Shown here: piece by piece, positions 1 through 9,616 of the stretch
How the letters are laid out: each line of letters starts with the position of its first letter
Position numbering within the stretch: position 1 is the stretch's first letter
Assembly (NCBI GenBank): GCA_016926695.1
Contig: JAFGOB010000108.1
Span: forward strand, 1 to 12,542
From: Dehalococcoidales bacterium
GTDB taxonomy: Bacteria; Chloroflexota; Dehalococcoidia; Dehalococcoidales; UBA3254
DNA: 12,542 nt
Direction: 5' to 3'
Notes under the pieces: generated by a model
Database searches by the model: none
Seen by the model: the letters and a program-made list of their open reading frames with translations, nothing else
Told to the model about the DNA's origin: nothing
Program-made: the position numbers and the translations under genes

Positions 1-296
1 ACTAAAGTACTGACATTCTGGAGTCGACATCCGGGTCGCCAGAGGACTCCGCAAGTGGATAAGGTGACCGGAGCCTGCTCGTCCCTGACTCAGCCGGCTG
101 CTCGACTCGACTTTCATACTTCATGGTGACTCTGACAAGAGGCATGGACGATTCTCACGGTACCCCGGCAGGCGTTAAGGAGAGTCGGGGTACCTTAAAA
201 TGGTCGATATATCATCAAGGCTTCTCCTCCATTTATGAACCCACGGTGTTAAGTGTGTAATCGGGTAAGTACGGAGATGGGAGGAGACGGCCGGAT
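1..296. other. Non-coding left flank with inverted repeats
   Basis: No gene can be supported here. One plus-strand frame is open from base 1 to a TGA at 127-129, and a short minus-strand frame exists, but neither has a recognisable protein, a ribosome binding site or family-like wording. Two dyads are visible: GGAGTC at 20-25 with GACTCC at 45-50, and a stronger 9+9 stem at 159-194. The stretch around 60-110 is also rich in short self-complementary words. It could be a structured leader or RNA of a gene lying to the left, or decayed sequence. I see no known riboswitch core, tRNA or tmRNA in it. Confidence 0.5.
159..194. repeat. Perfect 9-bp inverted repeat, 18-base loop
   Basis: GGTACCCCG at 159-167 is exactly complementary to CGGGGTACC at 186-194, with 18 bases between. 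Neither strand has a T-run directly after the stem, so it is not a standard intrinsic terminator. It lies about 100 bases beyond the stop of the minus-strand acetyltransferase gene. It could therefore protect that transcript's 3' end, or be an RNA element of something to the left. The role is unknown. Confidence 0.55.
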
Positions 297-911
297 CTAC
301 TGCGGCTTTCTCAGCATAGCGATGAGGGGTATTGTTGTGCCGGGGTAGCAGGTCTCGAAGACTGTGTTGAAACCGAAATGGTGATACATGGCCTCATTTT
401 TGCGGGTCTCCGTTTCAAGGTAGCAGGGCAGGTGCAGTTCATCGGCTTTTTTCAGCACCGGTTTCAGTAAAGCACTGGCAAAACCCTTTCCCTGGAAGGA
501 GGGATCAACAGCCAGCAGCCCCAGGTAGAGGTGGCGTTCAGGCGCGTACTTTCTTTTAATTTGATGACAGCAGCGGGCGGCTAGGAACTCGCCGCGAATG
601 AACCGCCAGCCGCATTTCAGCGGCAGCAGGGGATTGCCGCTGCTCAGAAACGACCAGAAGGAAATGCCACTTCCCGGAGGTACCCACATCGCCACACCTT
701 CACATCGGGGTGAGGTGACATAACTCTCAGCCGTGCCCTTGGTGCTCATATTTAAATAGCATGCAAAACTGTAATGCAGATAGGCCCTTTTTCGCTTGTC
801 CGGTATCAGATAGACGAAATACGGGGATTCTTCAAATGCCCGGGCACAGCATATGGAAGCGGGTTTAACCAGGTTTTTCTCAATCTTCAGCAGACCGCTG
901 CTTTCTAACAT
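297..911 (-). CDS. GNAT-family N-acetyltransferase
   Basis: A 204-residue protein with the acetyl-CoA binding signature of the GNAT fold. The strand at residues 128-135 (L-Y-L-G-L-L-A-V) is followed by D-P-S-F-Q-G-K-G-F-A at 136-145, the motif A pyrophosphate loop. Then come L-E-T-E at 165-168 and a Y-H-H-F-G-F segment near 176-181, the usual motif B ending. The wording resembles the puromycin N-acetyltransferase-like subgroup, which acetylates amines on small molecules. The substrate cannot be read from sequence. The N-terminal 120 residues are divergent, as is normal. It should be cytosolic; no signal peptide or membrane segment is seen. The ATG at 911 has AGAGGA a few bases upstream. It is transcribed alone, divergently from pfkA, with 228 bases between the two starts. 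Confidence 0.85.
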   Translation of the reverse strand: MLESSGLLKIEKNLVKPASICCARAFEESPYFVYLIPDKRKRAYLHYSFACYLNMSTKGTAESYVTSPRCEGVAMWVPPGSGISFWSFLSSGNPLLPLKCGWRFIRGEFLAARCCHQIKRKYAPERHLYLGLLAVDPSFQGKGFASALLKPVLKKADELHLPCYLETETRKNEAMYHHFGFNTVFETCYPGTTIPLIAMLRKPQ

Positions 912-990
912 GTTCCTCTACTCAGGTTTATGATTCAAAACACAATGCAACCAATATATCATGAGACTGTCGGAAGATACAACCTTCGCC

Positions 991-1018
991 CGCCTTAAGC
1001 CTATTTTTTATTAAGGCG
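991..1018. repeat. 8-bp inverted repeat upstream of pfkA
   Basis: CGCCTTAA at 991-998 pairs perfectly with TTAAGGCG at 1011-1018 around a 12-base AT-rich centre. It sits between the divergent acetyltransferase and pfkA genes and covers the place where the -35 element of the pfkA promoter should be. No T-run follows the stem in either direction, so an operator (or a cruciform-forming dyad) fits better than a terminator. No regulator can be named. Confidence 0.45.
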
Positions 1019-1027
1019 TTCAGCCGC

Positions 1028-1043
1028 TATAATGGAGTATAAT
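1028..1043 (+). promoter_or_regulatory. Tandem -10 boxes, probable pfkA promoter
   Basis: TATAAT occurs twice, at 1028-1033 and 1038-1043, about 100 bases ahead of the pfkA start. The matching -35 positions are poor: 17 bases upstream of the first box is only a T-rich hexamer inside the loop of the 991-1018 dyad. A promoter with a strong -10 and weak -35 is likely, possibly activator-dependent or repressed through that dyad. Start sites near 1040-1050 would give a leader of roughly 90-100 bases. Confidence 0.5.
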
Positions 1044-1139
1044 ATCAAAAATGCACCGGTAAATAACTGTGCCTTGTAAGCGGGCGCCGGCTGGTATCGG
1101 AGACGGCCGGTTTATGAATCGATTGTAAAGGAGACAGCA

Positions 1140-2237
1140 ATGAATAAAAAAGGAAGAATTGCCATTTTATCCGGCGGAGGCGATTGTCCGGGTATAAATG
1201 CAGTAATAAGGGCTGTAGCCAAGAACGCAATACTGGGGTACGGGATGGAGGTTATCGGCATCGAGGATGGTTATGACGGTATAATCCGCAACCGTTATCG
1301 TAAACTCAAATTCAATGATGTTTCAGGCATAATAACCCAGGGCGGCACCATCCTGGGTACATCGAATAAAGCCAATCCCTATCGTTATGCCGTTAACCAT
1401 AATGGCAACCTGGAGTTTAAAGATGTCTCCACGGAAGCTATAGAAAATTTACGCAGCATGGAGATAGACTGCCTGGTGTGCATCGGCGGAGACGGTACCC
1501 TGAGTATTGCCAACCAGCTTTTCTGTGACGGTATTCCCATTGTTGGGGTACCCAAGACCATTGATAACGATCTGCTCGGGACGGATGTCACCTTCGGCTT
1601 TGATTCCGCGGTCAGCGTAGCAACGGAGGGCATAGACAGGATACACAGTACGGCCCAGTCTCATCACAGGGTTATGATCGTGGAAGTGATGGGGCGTAAT
1701 GCCGGATGGATCGCCATGTATTCCGGGATAGCGGGTGGAGGAGATATTATACTGATTCCGGAGATACCTTACGACCTGGATGTGGTCACGGAAAAGGTCA
1801 GGGAAAGAAGCAGGACGGGAAAACGTTTCAGCATTATCGTCATCTCCGAGGGCGCCAAGTCCAGGGGGGGTAATGTTGTTATTCAGAGGATAGTAAAAGA
1901 AAGCACCGATCCCATCCGCTACGGCGGGGTAGGTTTTATGTTGGGCGACATGATAGAGCAAGCCACCTCGATTGAGACCCGCACGGTTGTGCTGGGTCAC
2001 CTTCAGAGAGGAGGAGTGCCTACCCCCTACGACCGTGTTCTGGCTACCAGGCTGGGGACCAGGGCGGTTGATATGATAGACCACCAGGTTTTCGGCTGTA
2101 TGGTGGGTATGCAGAAGAATTCGCTGGTGGAAGTACCGCTGGTGGAAGTGGCTAAAGGCCAGAGAACGGTACCCCCGGACGATGAATTGGTCAGGACAGC
2201 CCGGGCAGTAGGCACCTGCCTGGGAGACAGACTCTAG
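1140..2237 (+). CDS. pfkA: 6-phosphofructokinase, group III (mixed-substrate type)
   Basis: Phosphorylates fructose 6-phosphate to fructose 1,6-bisphosphate, the committed step of glycolysis, in the cytosol. The 365-residue protein shows the whole PFK signature. S-G-G-G-D-C-P-G-I-N at 11-20 binds the phosphoryl donor. G-G-D-G-T is at 116-120. P-K-T-I-D-N-D is at 138-144 with catalytic D142. V-M-G-R at 183-186 and G-H-L-Q-R-G-G near the C-terminal third bind the sugar phosphate. The glycine at the position of E. coli G104 predicts ATP use. The lysine at the position of E. coli G124 (K139) is typical of group III and of PPi-dependent relatives, so donor choice needs an assay. E. coli PfkA is about 320 residues; the extra length here is C-terminal, as usual for group III. 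AAGGAG at 1128-1133 lies 6 bases before the ATG and fixes the start. Confidence 0.93.
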   Translation: MNKKGRIAILSGGGDCPGINAVIRAVAKNAILGYGMEVIGIEDGYDGIIRNRYRKLKFNDVSGIITQGGTILGTSNKANPYRYAVNHNGNLEFKDVSTEAIENLRSMEIDCLVCIGGDGTLSIANQLFCDGIPIVGVPKTIDNDLLGTDVTFGFDSAVSVATEGIDRIHSTAQSHHRVMIVEVMGRNAGWIAMYSGIAGGGDIILIPEIPYDLDVVTEKVRERSRTGKRFSIIVISEGAKSRGGNVVIQRIVKESTDPIRYGGVGFMLGDMIEQATSIETRTVVLGHLQRGGVPTPYDRVLATRLGTRAVDMIDHQVFGCMVGMQKNSLVEVPLVEVAKGQRTVPPDDELVRTARAVGTCLGDRL

Positions 2238-2292
2238 TACTATCACAATCTCATTCGCGACAATTTGATGGTGGATCATGGTTGTGTTGTAA

Positions 2293-2321
2293 TGGACTAA
2301 TTTCCAGGATACAGTTAGAAT
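2293..2321 (+). promoter_or_regulatory. Promoter of the MFS gene, possibly leaderless
   Basis: TGGACT at 2293-2298 and TAGAAT at 2316-2321 are separated by exactly 17 bases, with matches of 4/6 and 5/6 to the sigma-70 consensus. Initiation 7-8 bases after the -10 box falls on or next to the ATG at 2329. No Shine-Dalgarno sequence lies in the usual window before that ATG. The simplest reading is a leaderless transcript. Confidence 0.45.
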
Positions 2322-2328
2322 AACCTAT

Positions 2329-3588
2329 ATGTCTGAGAACAAAGTTAATCCAGCCCATCATAGCGGATCCCGCTTTTATTACGGCTATATTATAGTTATC
2401 CTGGGATTCTTATGCCTGATGGTGTCTGCCGGGCTGTGGGACAGTTTCGGTGTCTTTATGAAGCCGCTTCTGGGTGACTTCGATTGGACCCGGGCGACCG
2501 TTTCCTCTTCTTATTCTTTGTCTTTCCTTATATTTGGTTTGATGGGTGTTATCGCCGGTGGATTAACGGATAGGTTCGGTCCCCGGCTGGTACTGACGTT
2601 CTGCGGCTTGTTTTTGGGGGCAGGCTATCTGTTGATGTCCCAGTTGAACTCCCTCTGGCAGATTTTTCTCTTTGAAGGGGTGATTATCGGTGTTGGTATG
2701 AGCGGCCTCTATGCTCCCATAGTCGGTATGGTAGCCCGCTGGTTCGTGAAGAGAAGAGGATTGATGACGGGGGTGGTATTAGCCGGATTGGGATGTGGTC
2801 AATTAGTCGGACCGATCGTGATAAGCCGGCTTATCGATGCCCATGATTGGCGTCTTACTTATATCTTTTTGGGAATAGTCATTCTGGTATTTCTGGTGGT
2901 CTCGACCCAGTTTTTAAGACGAGATCCCTCGCAGATGGGATTGAAACCTTTTGGCGCCGATGAAATCCGGCAACAGTCTTCGGGATCAGTTGACGGGGCA
3001 TATTCATTAGCTGAGGCTACGCATACCTGGCAGTTCTGGATAATGATGTTGATCAAACTCTGTTACGGATATTATATGTTTTCTTTCGTGGTGCATATCG
3101 TGCCCCATGGTACGGACCTTGGAATCTCGCCTGTCAACGCCGCTATTCTTCTTTCTATCAGCGGAGGAGGAGTGGTTATCGGCAATTTCGTGCTTGGGCA
3201 GGTAGTAGATAAAATCGGTCCCCGCAAGGTTTTTATGCTGTGCTTCGCCGCGGCAATGGCTATGATGTTGTGGCTTACCCAGTCTGAAGACCTCTGGATA
3301 CTTGCCGTCATCGGTTTCATTATCGGACTGGCGAATGCAGGTAACATGACCTCCGACTCCCCTCTTGGGGTCAGGCTTTTTGGCCTGAAGTCTATCGGCT
3401 CAATCGTAGGGGCCTCATCAGGCGCTTATTCTGTCGGTGCTGCTATCGGCCCGATTTGCACAGGTTATATATTCGATTCAACCGGCAGTTATCAACTGGC
3501 TTTCCTGATCGCGGCGATCTTCTGTGTCTGCGGGTTGGTACTGGCCGCTGTAATCAGGCCGACTGAAAGATCGAAAACCAGGCTTTAA
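2329..3588 (+). CDS. MFS transporter, oxalate/formate antiporter-like
   Basis: A 419-residue inner-membrane protein with about twelve hydrophobic segments, the standard length and layout of the major facilitator superfamily. After a short polar N-terminus, the first segment begins near residue 18. The cytoplasmic loop motif A appears twice, as expected for the two six-helix halves: G-G-L-T-D-R-F-G-P-R at 77-86 and G-Q-V-V-D-K-I-G-P-R at 290-299. The central cytoplasmic loop is near residues 195-230. Overall wording resembles the oxalate/formate antiporter and monocarboxylate-permease group, which exchange or co-transport small carboxylates. The actual substrate is not readable. It follows pfkA by 91 bases with its own candidate promoter, so co-transcription is possible but not required. 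No ribosome binding site precedes the ATG. Confidence 0.85.
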   Translation: MSENKVNPAHHSGSRFYYGYIIVILGFLCLMVSAGLWDSFGVFMKPLLGDFDWTRATVSSSYSLSFLIFGLMGVIAGGLTDRFGPRLVLTFCGLFLGAGYLLMSQLNSLWQIFLFEGVIIGVGMSGLYAPIVGMVARWFVKRRGLMTGVVLAGLGCGQLVGPIVISRLIDAHDWRLTYIFLGIVILVFLVVSTQFLRRDPSQMGLKPFGADEIRQQSSGSVDGAYSLAEATHTWQFWIMMLIKLCYGYYMFSFVVHIVPHGTDLGISPVNAAILLSISGGGVVIGNFVLGQVVDKIGPRKVFMLCFAAAMAMMLWLTQSEDLWILAVIGFIIGLANAGNMTSDSPLGVRLFGLKSIGSIVGASSGAYSVGAAIGPICTGYIFDSTGSYQLAFLIAAIFCVCGLVLAAVIRPTERSKTRL

Positions 3589-3662
3589 CAGCATAATCGC
3601 TCTTTTAGCACAGCCCTGTTTTTTTCAGGTGAATCGGGTTATGAAACTACAGACAAAACAGG

Positions 3663-3691
3663 TTAACTTTATAGCTAATTTATGGTATAAT
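3663..3691 (+). promoter_or_regulatory. Extended -10 promoter of gyrB
   Basis: TTAACT at 3663-3668 and a perfect TATAAT at 3686-3691 are separated by 17 bases. The TG at 3683-3684 one base before the -10 box makes it an extended -10 element. Initiation is predicted near 3698, giving a leader of about 140 bases. The leader has a GGCCA (3731-3735) and TGGCC (3752-3756) pair. I see no intrinsic terminator between the MFS stop and this promoter. Confidence 0.7.
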
Positions 3692-3698
3692 TATCACG

Positions 3699-3806
3699 AT
3701 GGTTTTAGAAGTATCCCCCGGAGCAGAAAAGGCCAATCTTGCCGATTTTAATGGCCAATGCGCTTGCACTCAAAGGGCTTCCTGCATATTTAGTGCCGTA
3801 CCATAA
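3699..3806 (+). CDS. Possible 35-residue leader ORF ahead of gyrB
   Basis: An ATG at 3699, one or two bases after the predicted gyrB transcription start, opens a 35-codon frame ending in TAA 30 bases before gyrB. The product has three cysteines (C21, C23, C29) and no recognisable family. There is no ribosome binding site, so it could only be read as a leaderless message. It may be a translated leader affecting gyrB expression, or chance. I include it because of its position at the predicted 5' end. Confidence 0.2.
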   Translation: MVLEVSPGAEKANLADFNGQCACTQRASCIFSAVP

Positions 3807-6199
<2,393 letters not shown>

Positions 6200-6226
6200 G
6201 GATGTTCCTCCCCTCTTTTGTCTGGA

Positions 6227-8626
6227 TCAGTCCGGCGTGCCGGAATTGACCGTCCGGACGGATACATAAAAGGTGGAGCCCTTGTTCAGTTCGCTTTCCA
6301 GCCATACCTCACCGCCCATGGCGTGGCTCCACTCCTTGACGATATAAAGACCGAGACCGCTTCCCCGGATTCCCTGGGTTTCCGGCCGCTGGATGCGGTG
6401 AAAGGTGGTAAAAAGCAGTGCCCTGTCCTCCGGCCCGATGCCTATACCTTCATCCGCTACGCTTACCACGATGCGGTGTTGGTCCTGGTTACCCCTGGCT
6501 GAAAGCGTAATACGTCTTCCCTCGGGACTGAACTTGACAGCATTGCTCAGCAGGTTTCCCACCACCTGTCCGAACTTGTCCCGGTCGACGAATGCCATGG
6601 GCAGACCAGGTTCTATATCCAGAGTAAAATTATGCTTGCTATCGTTTTCCTGTACTATCGAAAAACGCTCGGCCAGGAATTCATCCAGATTCACTCCCTC
6701 CATTTTGATTGAGACCTTCCCGGACTGTATACGGGATACGTTCAAGAGGTCGTCCACCATGGCGTTAATTTTCTGTCCCTGTGCGAGTATCTTGGTCAGC
6801 CATTTTTTACGTGACTCTTCCGGTGTTTCTCTCAGCAGCATCAGCTCTGTATATCCCAGAATGGCCGAAAGAGGAATGCGCAGCTCGTGTGAAGCGATTG
6901 AAACAAAGGTGTTGCGCAGGCTGACATCATGACTGATCATAGCCCTGTCCAGTGCGGTGGAGGCCACCGATACCAGGCCCTGGAGCAGGAAAACATCATC
7001 GCGGGAAAAATCCTGCCTGGTGACCTTCTGAGAGAGGCAAAGCACACCGATATTTTTCTCTCCGGCTTTAAGAGGTATCAGGAAAGCCACCTCCGGATCG
7101 GCGGATGAAGCTGGATTGGGAAATTCGACATGCATATTGGATTGAGAGATCAGCTCGTTTAATCTGTTTTGTCTTTCGTCTTCCGTAAAAATCCCCTGGG
7201 CGGTGCTGACTTCCAGGAAGCCGGACTGGGACCTGATAAAGAGGCAGCTCCCGCTAAGATTCAGTGTTTGTACAGGTGTTCCAACTATAAGACGGGCAAT
7301 ATCAACGATCTCCTGGAGAGAATTAATTGAGGTGGTGAAGTTCTGTATGGTCTGTCGGTAATCATAGCGGTCCTTGTAAAAGAGCTTGTCTATAAGCAGC
7401 TCGATGCCCTTTTTGGTCGGGCCGAAAAGCGCCGTCGCTATTACGCCCAGGAAAATCGCGATTACGGCCTGAACGAAAACACTCAGGGACTGCTGAAAAG
7501 CCAGCACGGGAAACAGGGCTCCCGAGAGAATTGCCGCCATCACCATTGAAACAAAAAAGTAAATCACGCCCCGGCGTATTACGAAATCAATATCCATCAG
7601 TCTTTGAGTTATCACCGCTATTCCCATGCCGATGGGTAATAAGATCAGGAACAGGATGCTGAACCCCGGGGGTATGATATAATGTGCCCCTATCATCTGC
7701 GGTACCAGATAAATTATCAGGAAGGGAATAAAGGCGGTCAGGCAGAAGATCAGTATTATTTTCATCTGCTGCCTGCTTCTGGCGGAACGGGCGCGCGCTA
7801 AATTATACCCCAGCAGCACGGCCACGGCTGCCAGGCCGATTCCTATTTCCAGGAAACGGGCGATGCGGAATCCTGGCAGAGGCATTCCATCGCTGAGACC
7901 GAAGAACAGGAAAAGTATAATAGTTACAAGGGGGACCACGTAAATAAGGTTGACCTTCGGGTCGTTTCGGGCCCATTCTCTTTCTTCAGGCAGGACAAGG
8001 AAAAAGTGCAGCAGCAGCCAGGGACCGGCAATGGAGGATAGTATTGAGAGTATCACTCCGGCCTGTATGTTGAGTTCCCCGGCTATATTTCCGCACAATA
8101 GCGTGCCTGTCGTCAGGCCGATAGAACAGAGAAGTCTGGCCGCTTTGCTGCGTGGTCTTCTAAAGAAGACAAAAAAACCTGTGATCCAGAAAAACAGGCA
8201 GACGATAAAAATAGTGGTCTGTACGATTATGGCCGGACGGAAAGGATAAAAATCGTCCAGCGATAACGATATGGTCTCCCCTTCAACATCGATCACGGTT
8301 AAACTGTGAATCAGGGGCCCGTAGGCCATACCGGCAGATTCATATTTTTGCAGAAAGACATCGGCCGGCTGTCCGTTGACCTCAAGCGGCCTGTATCCAT
8401 TTTTAACCCCGTTTTGGCCGGCAATTCCGTTGGCATCCAGCGAGCTGACCTTCCATTCCCGGTCTTCATAGATCAGGTCAAGCCCCATGTAGGGGTGACC
8501 CAGGCTGATGGCAAACAAGTACACGCAAAAAGCAGTTGTTGCCAGGGCCAGGAGCAGGAAAAAAGCCAGCCAGCGGCGGTGAGGATAACTGAAAAAATCT
8601 GCCAACCGGCGAAACAATCCTTCCAT
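6227..8626 (-). CDS. comP: ComP-like membrane histidine kinase
   Basis: A 799-residue sensor kinase. TM1 is at about 19-41. A PDZ-like extracytoplasmic segment follows (about 45-128, with N-G-V-K-N-G-Y-R-P-L-E-V-N-G at 72-85). Then come several hydrophobic helices at about 132-154, 165-213, 227-244, 256-275, 287-310, 318-340, 353-376 and 380-402. This layout and wording such as L-V-P near 307, P-I-G-M-G near 331, R-L-M-D-I-D-F-V-I-R-R at 342-352 and F-Y-K-D-R-Y-D-Y near 416 match the sensor half of Bacillus ComP from memory. A GAF-like region spans about 430-565. The transmitter is HisKA with S579-H580-E-L-R, then HATPase_c with N691 and N695, D725-E-G-I-G729 and G755-S-G-L-G-L760. Bacillus ComP has a HisKA_3 transmitter, so the two halves look re-assorted. 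It probably senses the modified peptide encoded upstream. AGAGGT precedes the ATG, which lies 2 bases after the previous stop. No response regulator is adjacent. Confidence 0.85.
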   Translation of the reverse strand: MEGLFRRLADFFSYPHRRWLAFFLLLALATTAFCVYLFAISLGHPYMGLDLIYEDREWKVSSLDANGIAGQNGVKNGYRPLEVNGQPADVFLQKYESAGMAYGPLIHSLTVIDVEGETISLSLDDFYPFRPAIIVQTTIFIVCLFFWITGFFVFFRRPRSKAARLLCSIGLTTGTLLCGNIAGELNIQAGVILSILSSIAGPWLLLHFFLVLPEEREWARNDPKVNLIYVVPLVTIILFLFFGLSDGMPLPGFRIARFLEIGIGLAAVAVLLGYNLARARSARSRQQMKIILIFCLTAFIPFLIIYLVPQMIGAHYIIPPGFSILFLILLPIGMGIAVITQRLMDIDFVIRRGVIYFFVSMVMAAILSGALFPVLAFQQSLSVFVQAVIAIFLGVIATALFGPTKKGIELLIDKLFYKDRYDYRQTIQNFTTSINSLQEIVDIARLIVGTPVQTLNLSGSCLFIRSQSGFLEVSTAQGIFTEDERQNRLNELISQSNMHVEFPNPASSADPEVAFLIPLKAGEKNIGVLCLSQKVTRQDFSRDDVFLLQGLVSVASTALDRAMISHDVSLRNTFVSIASHELRIPLSAILGYTELMLLRETPEESRKKWLTKILAQGQKINAMVDDLLNVSRIQSGKVSIKMEGVNLDEFLAERFSIVQENDSKHNFTLDIEPGLPMAFVDRDKFGQVVGNLLSNAVKFSPEGRRITLSARGNQDQHRIVVSVADEGIGIGPEDRALLFTTFHRIQRPETQGIRGSGLGLYIVKEWSHAMGGEVWLESELNKGSTFYVSVRTVNSGTPD

Positions 8627-8628
8627 GC

Positions 8629-9594
8629 CTACCTCTGAGGCCTTTCGATAAAGAGTTTCAGTTGAGAGGCATCTTTTCCGGCGGCCTGTTCCTCATGGAT
8701 GAAGTCCAGGGCCATTTTTTTATATAGCTCCATTTTTACCAGGGAATAATATATCGCCCCGCTTTGAAAAAGACATTGGGAGATATCCTCAACAGGCGTT
8801 TGAGAAGCGGCGTTGCCATTATAATAGTCCTCTATCTGCCTGCGGACGGCGGGATTGCCCTGTTTCACGGCGAAAATAGCCGGCAGGGTGATTTTTCTCG
8901 TGAGTATATCATGCCCTGACGTAACGCCCTGGATGTCGTTAGCGATTTGAGACGCCATACCCAGATAATATCCGAATATGGCGTATTTGTCGATGGTCTC
9001 CTGGCCGGATCCGGCCAGCAGCGCCCCTACCTTGCAGGCGCATTCCTGGGTAAAGGCCGATTTCAGGTGGGCGATTTCAAGGTATTCTTCTTCCTCCGGG
9101 ACTTGTTGAGACGCGGCGGAAAGGTCCATATACTGACCGGCTGCGGCTGAGGTGTAATATGCGTTCACGGTCTCGAATACCCGGATTACGGTGCTGTCCC
9201 GTACGCCTCTTTTCTGAAGGCGTGTGAGTGTTTGCTCTGCCAGTACCAGCAGAGCGGAGGCGGCATTGACAGCCATGGCCGGTCCGTATACGGATGAAAG
9301 CGATTTAGCTGAATCTGCATCTTCGGTGTCATCGAATACCTCCGCGGCTGTCTTCAGAAAATGCAGTGCTGCCGCAACAGGAAGCGCATGATCAAATCGC
9401 CCGCAGTTCACTTCACAAACCGCAAGCGGAAGCAGAGACCATGCCGGCGTTTCATTCCCCGGTTGTTCCACACAGATCTGACTAAGTCCCGGAGATTCCC
9501 TGAGCAGGGACTGAAAGCCCGGCGCCCCGGAAAAACAGGATAAAGCCTCTTCTATCTCTTGATCGAGAAGCTTCAACTGATCGGATGGCCGCAT
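8629..9594 (-). CDS. comQ: ComQ-like isoprenyl transferase
   Basis: A 321-residue member of the trans-isoprenyl-diphosphate synthase fold. The first aspartate-rich motif is intact as D88-D-T-E-D92. G-Q-Y-M-D-L follows at 153-158. The second motif is altered to N219-D-I-Q-G, with D229 and K234-I-T-L-P following, where a true polyprenyl synthase has D-D-x-x-D. A weakened second site and a position between a peptide precursor and a ComP-like kinase fit ComQ, which transfers a farnesyl or geranyl group to a tryptophan of ComX. It should be cytosolic, with a soluble substrate peptide. The only in-frame ATG is directly preceded by a TAG, which fixes the N-terminus, but no Shine-Dalgarno is visible. 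Translation may depend on ribosomes finishing the precursor gene 22 bases upstream. A housekeeping prenyl synthase is the alternative. Confidence 0.75.
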   Translation of the reverse strand: MRPSDQLKLLDQEIEEALSCFSGAPGFQSLLRESPGLSQICVEQPGNETPAWSLLPLAVCEVNCGRFDHALPVAAALHFLKTAAEVFDDTEDADSAKSLSSVYGPAMAVNAASALLVLAEQTLTRLQKRGVRDSTVIRVFETVNAYYTSAAAGQYMDLSAASQQVPEEEEYLEIAHLKSAFTQECACKVGALLAGSGQETIDKYAIFGYYLGMASQIANDIQGVTSGHDILTRKITLPAIFAVKQGNPAVRRQIEDYYNGNAASQTPVEDISQCLFQSGAIYYSLVKMELYKKMALDFIHEEQAAGKDASQLKLFIERPQR

Positions 9595-9616
9595 CTATTG
9601 ATTCAATATCGCGGGA

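Noticed and set aside
13..30. Resemblance of the start of the window to the 5' end of tmRNA (ATTCTGGAGTCGAC).
   Set aside because: No tag-peptide frame, no pseudoknots of the right spacing and no T-loop GGTTCGA or acceptor-stem 3' end follow within the next 300 bases.
1..129. Open plus-strand frame from the window edge as the end of a gene.
   Set aside because: The 42 codons give no recognisable family and look random; the other strand is equally open over part of it.
991..1018. Bidirectional terminator between the acetyltransferase gene and pfkA.
   Set aside because: The genes diverge from this region, so no transcript needs to end here, and the A/T-run is in the loop and not after the stem.
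1449..2279. Long minus-strand frame opposite pfkA.
   Set aside because: It is a shadow of pfkA codons with no family resemblance and no ribosome binding site.
8629..9594. Housekeeping geranylgeranyl or polyprenyl diphosphate synthase.
   Set aside because: The altered second aspartate motif and tight linkage to a peptide precursor and a ComP-like kinase favour ComQ, although activity is unproven.
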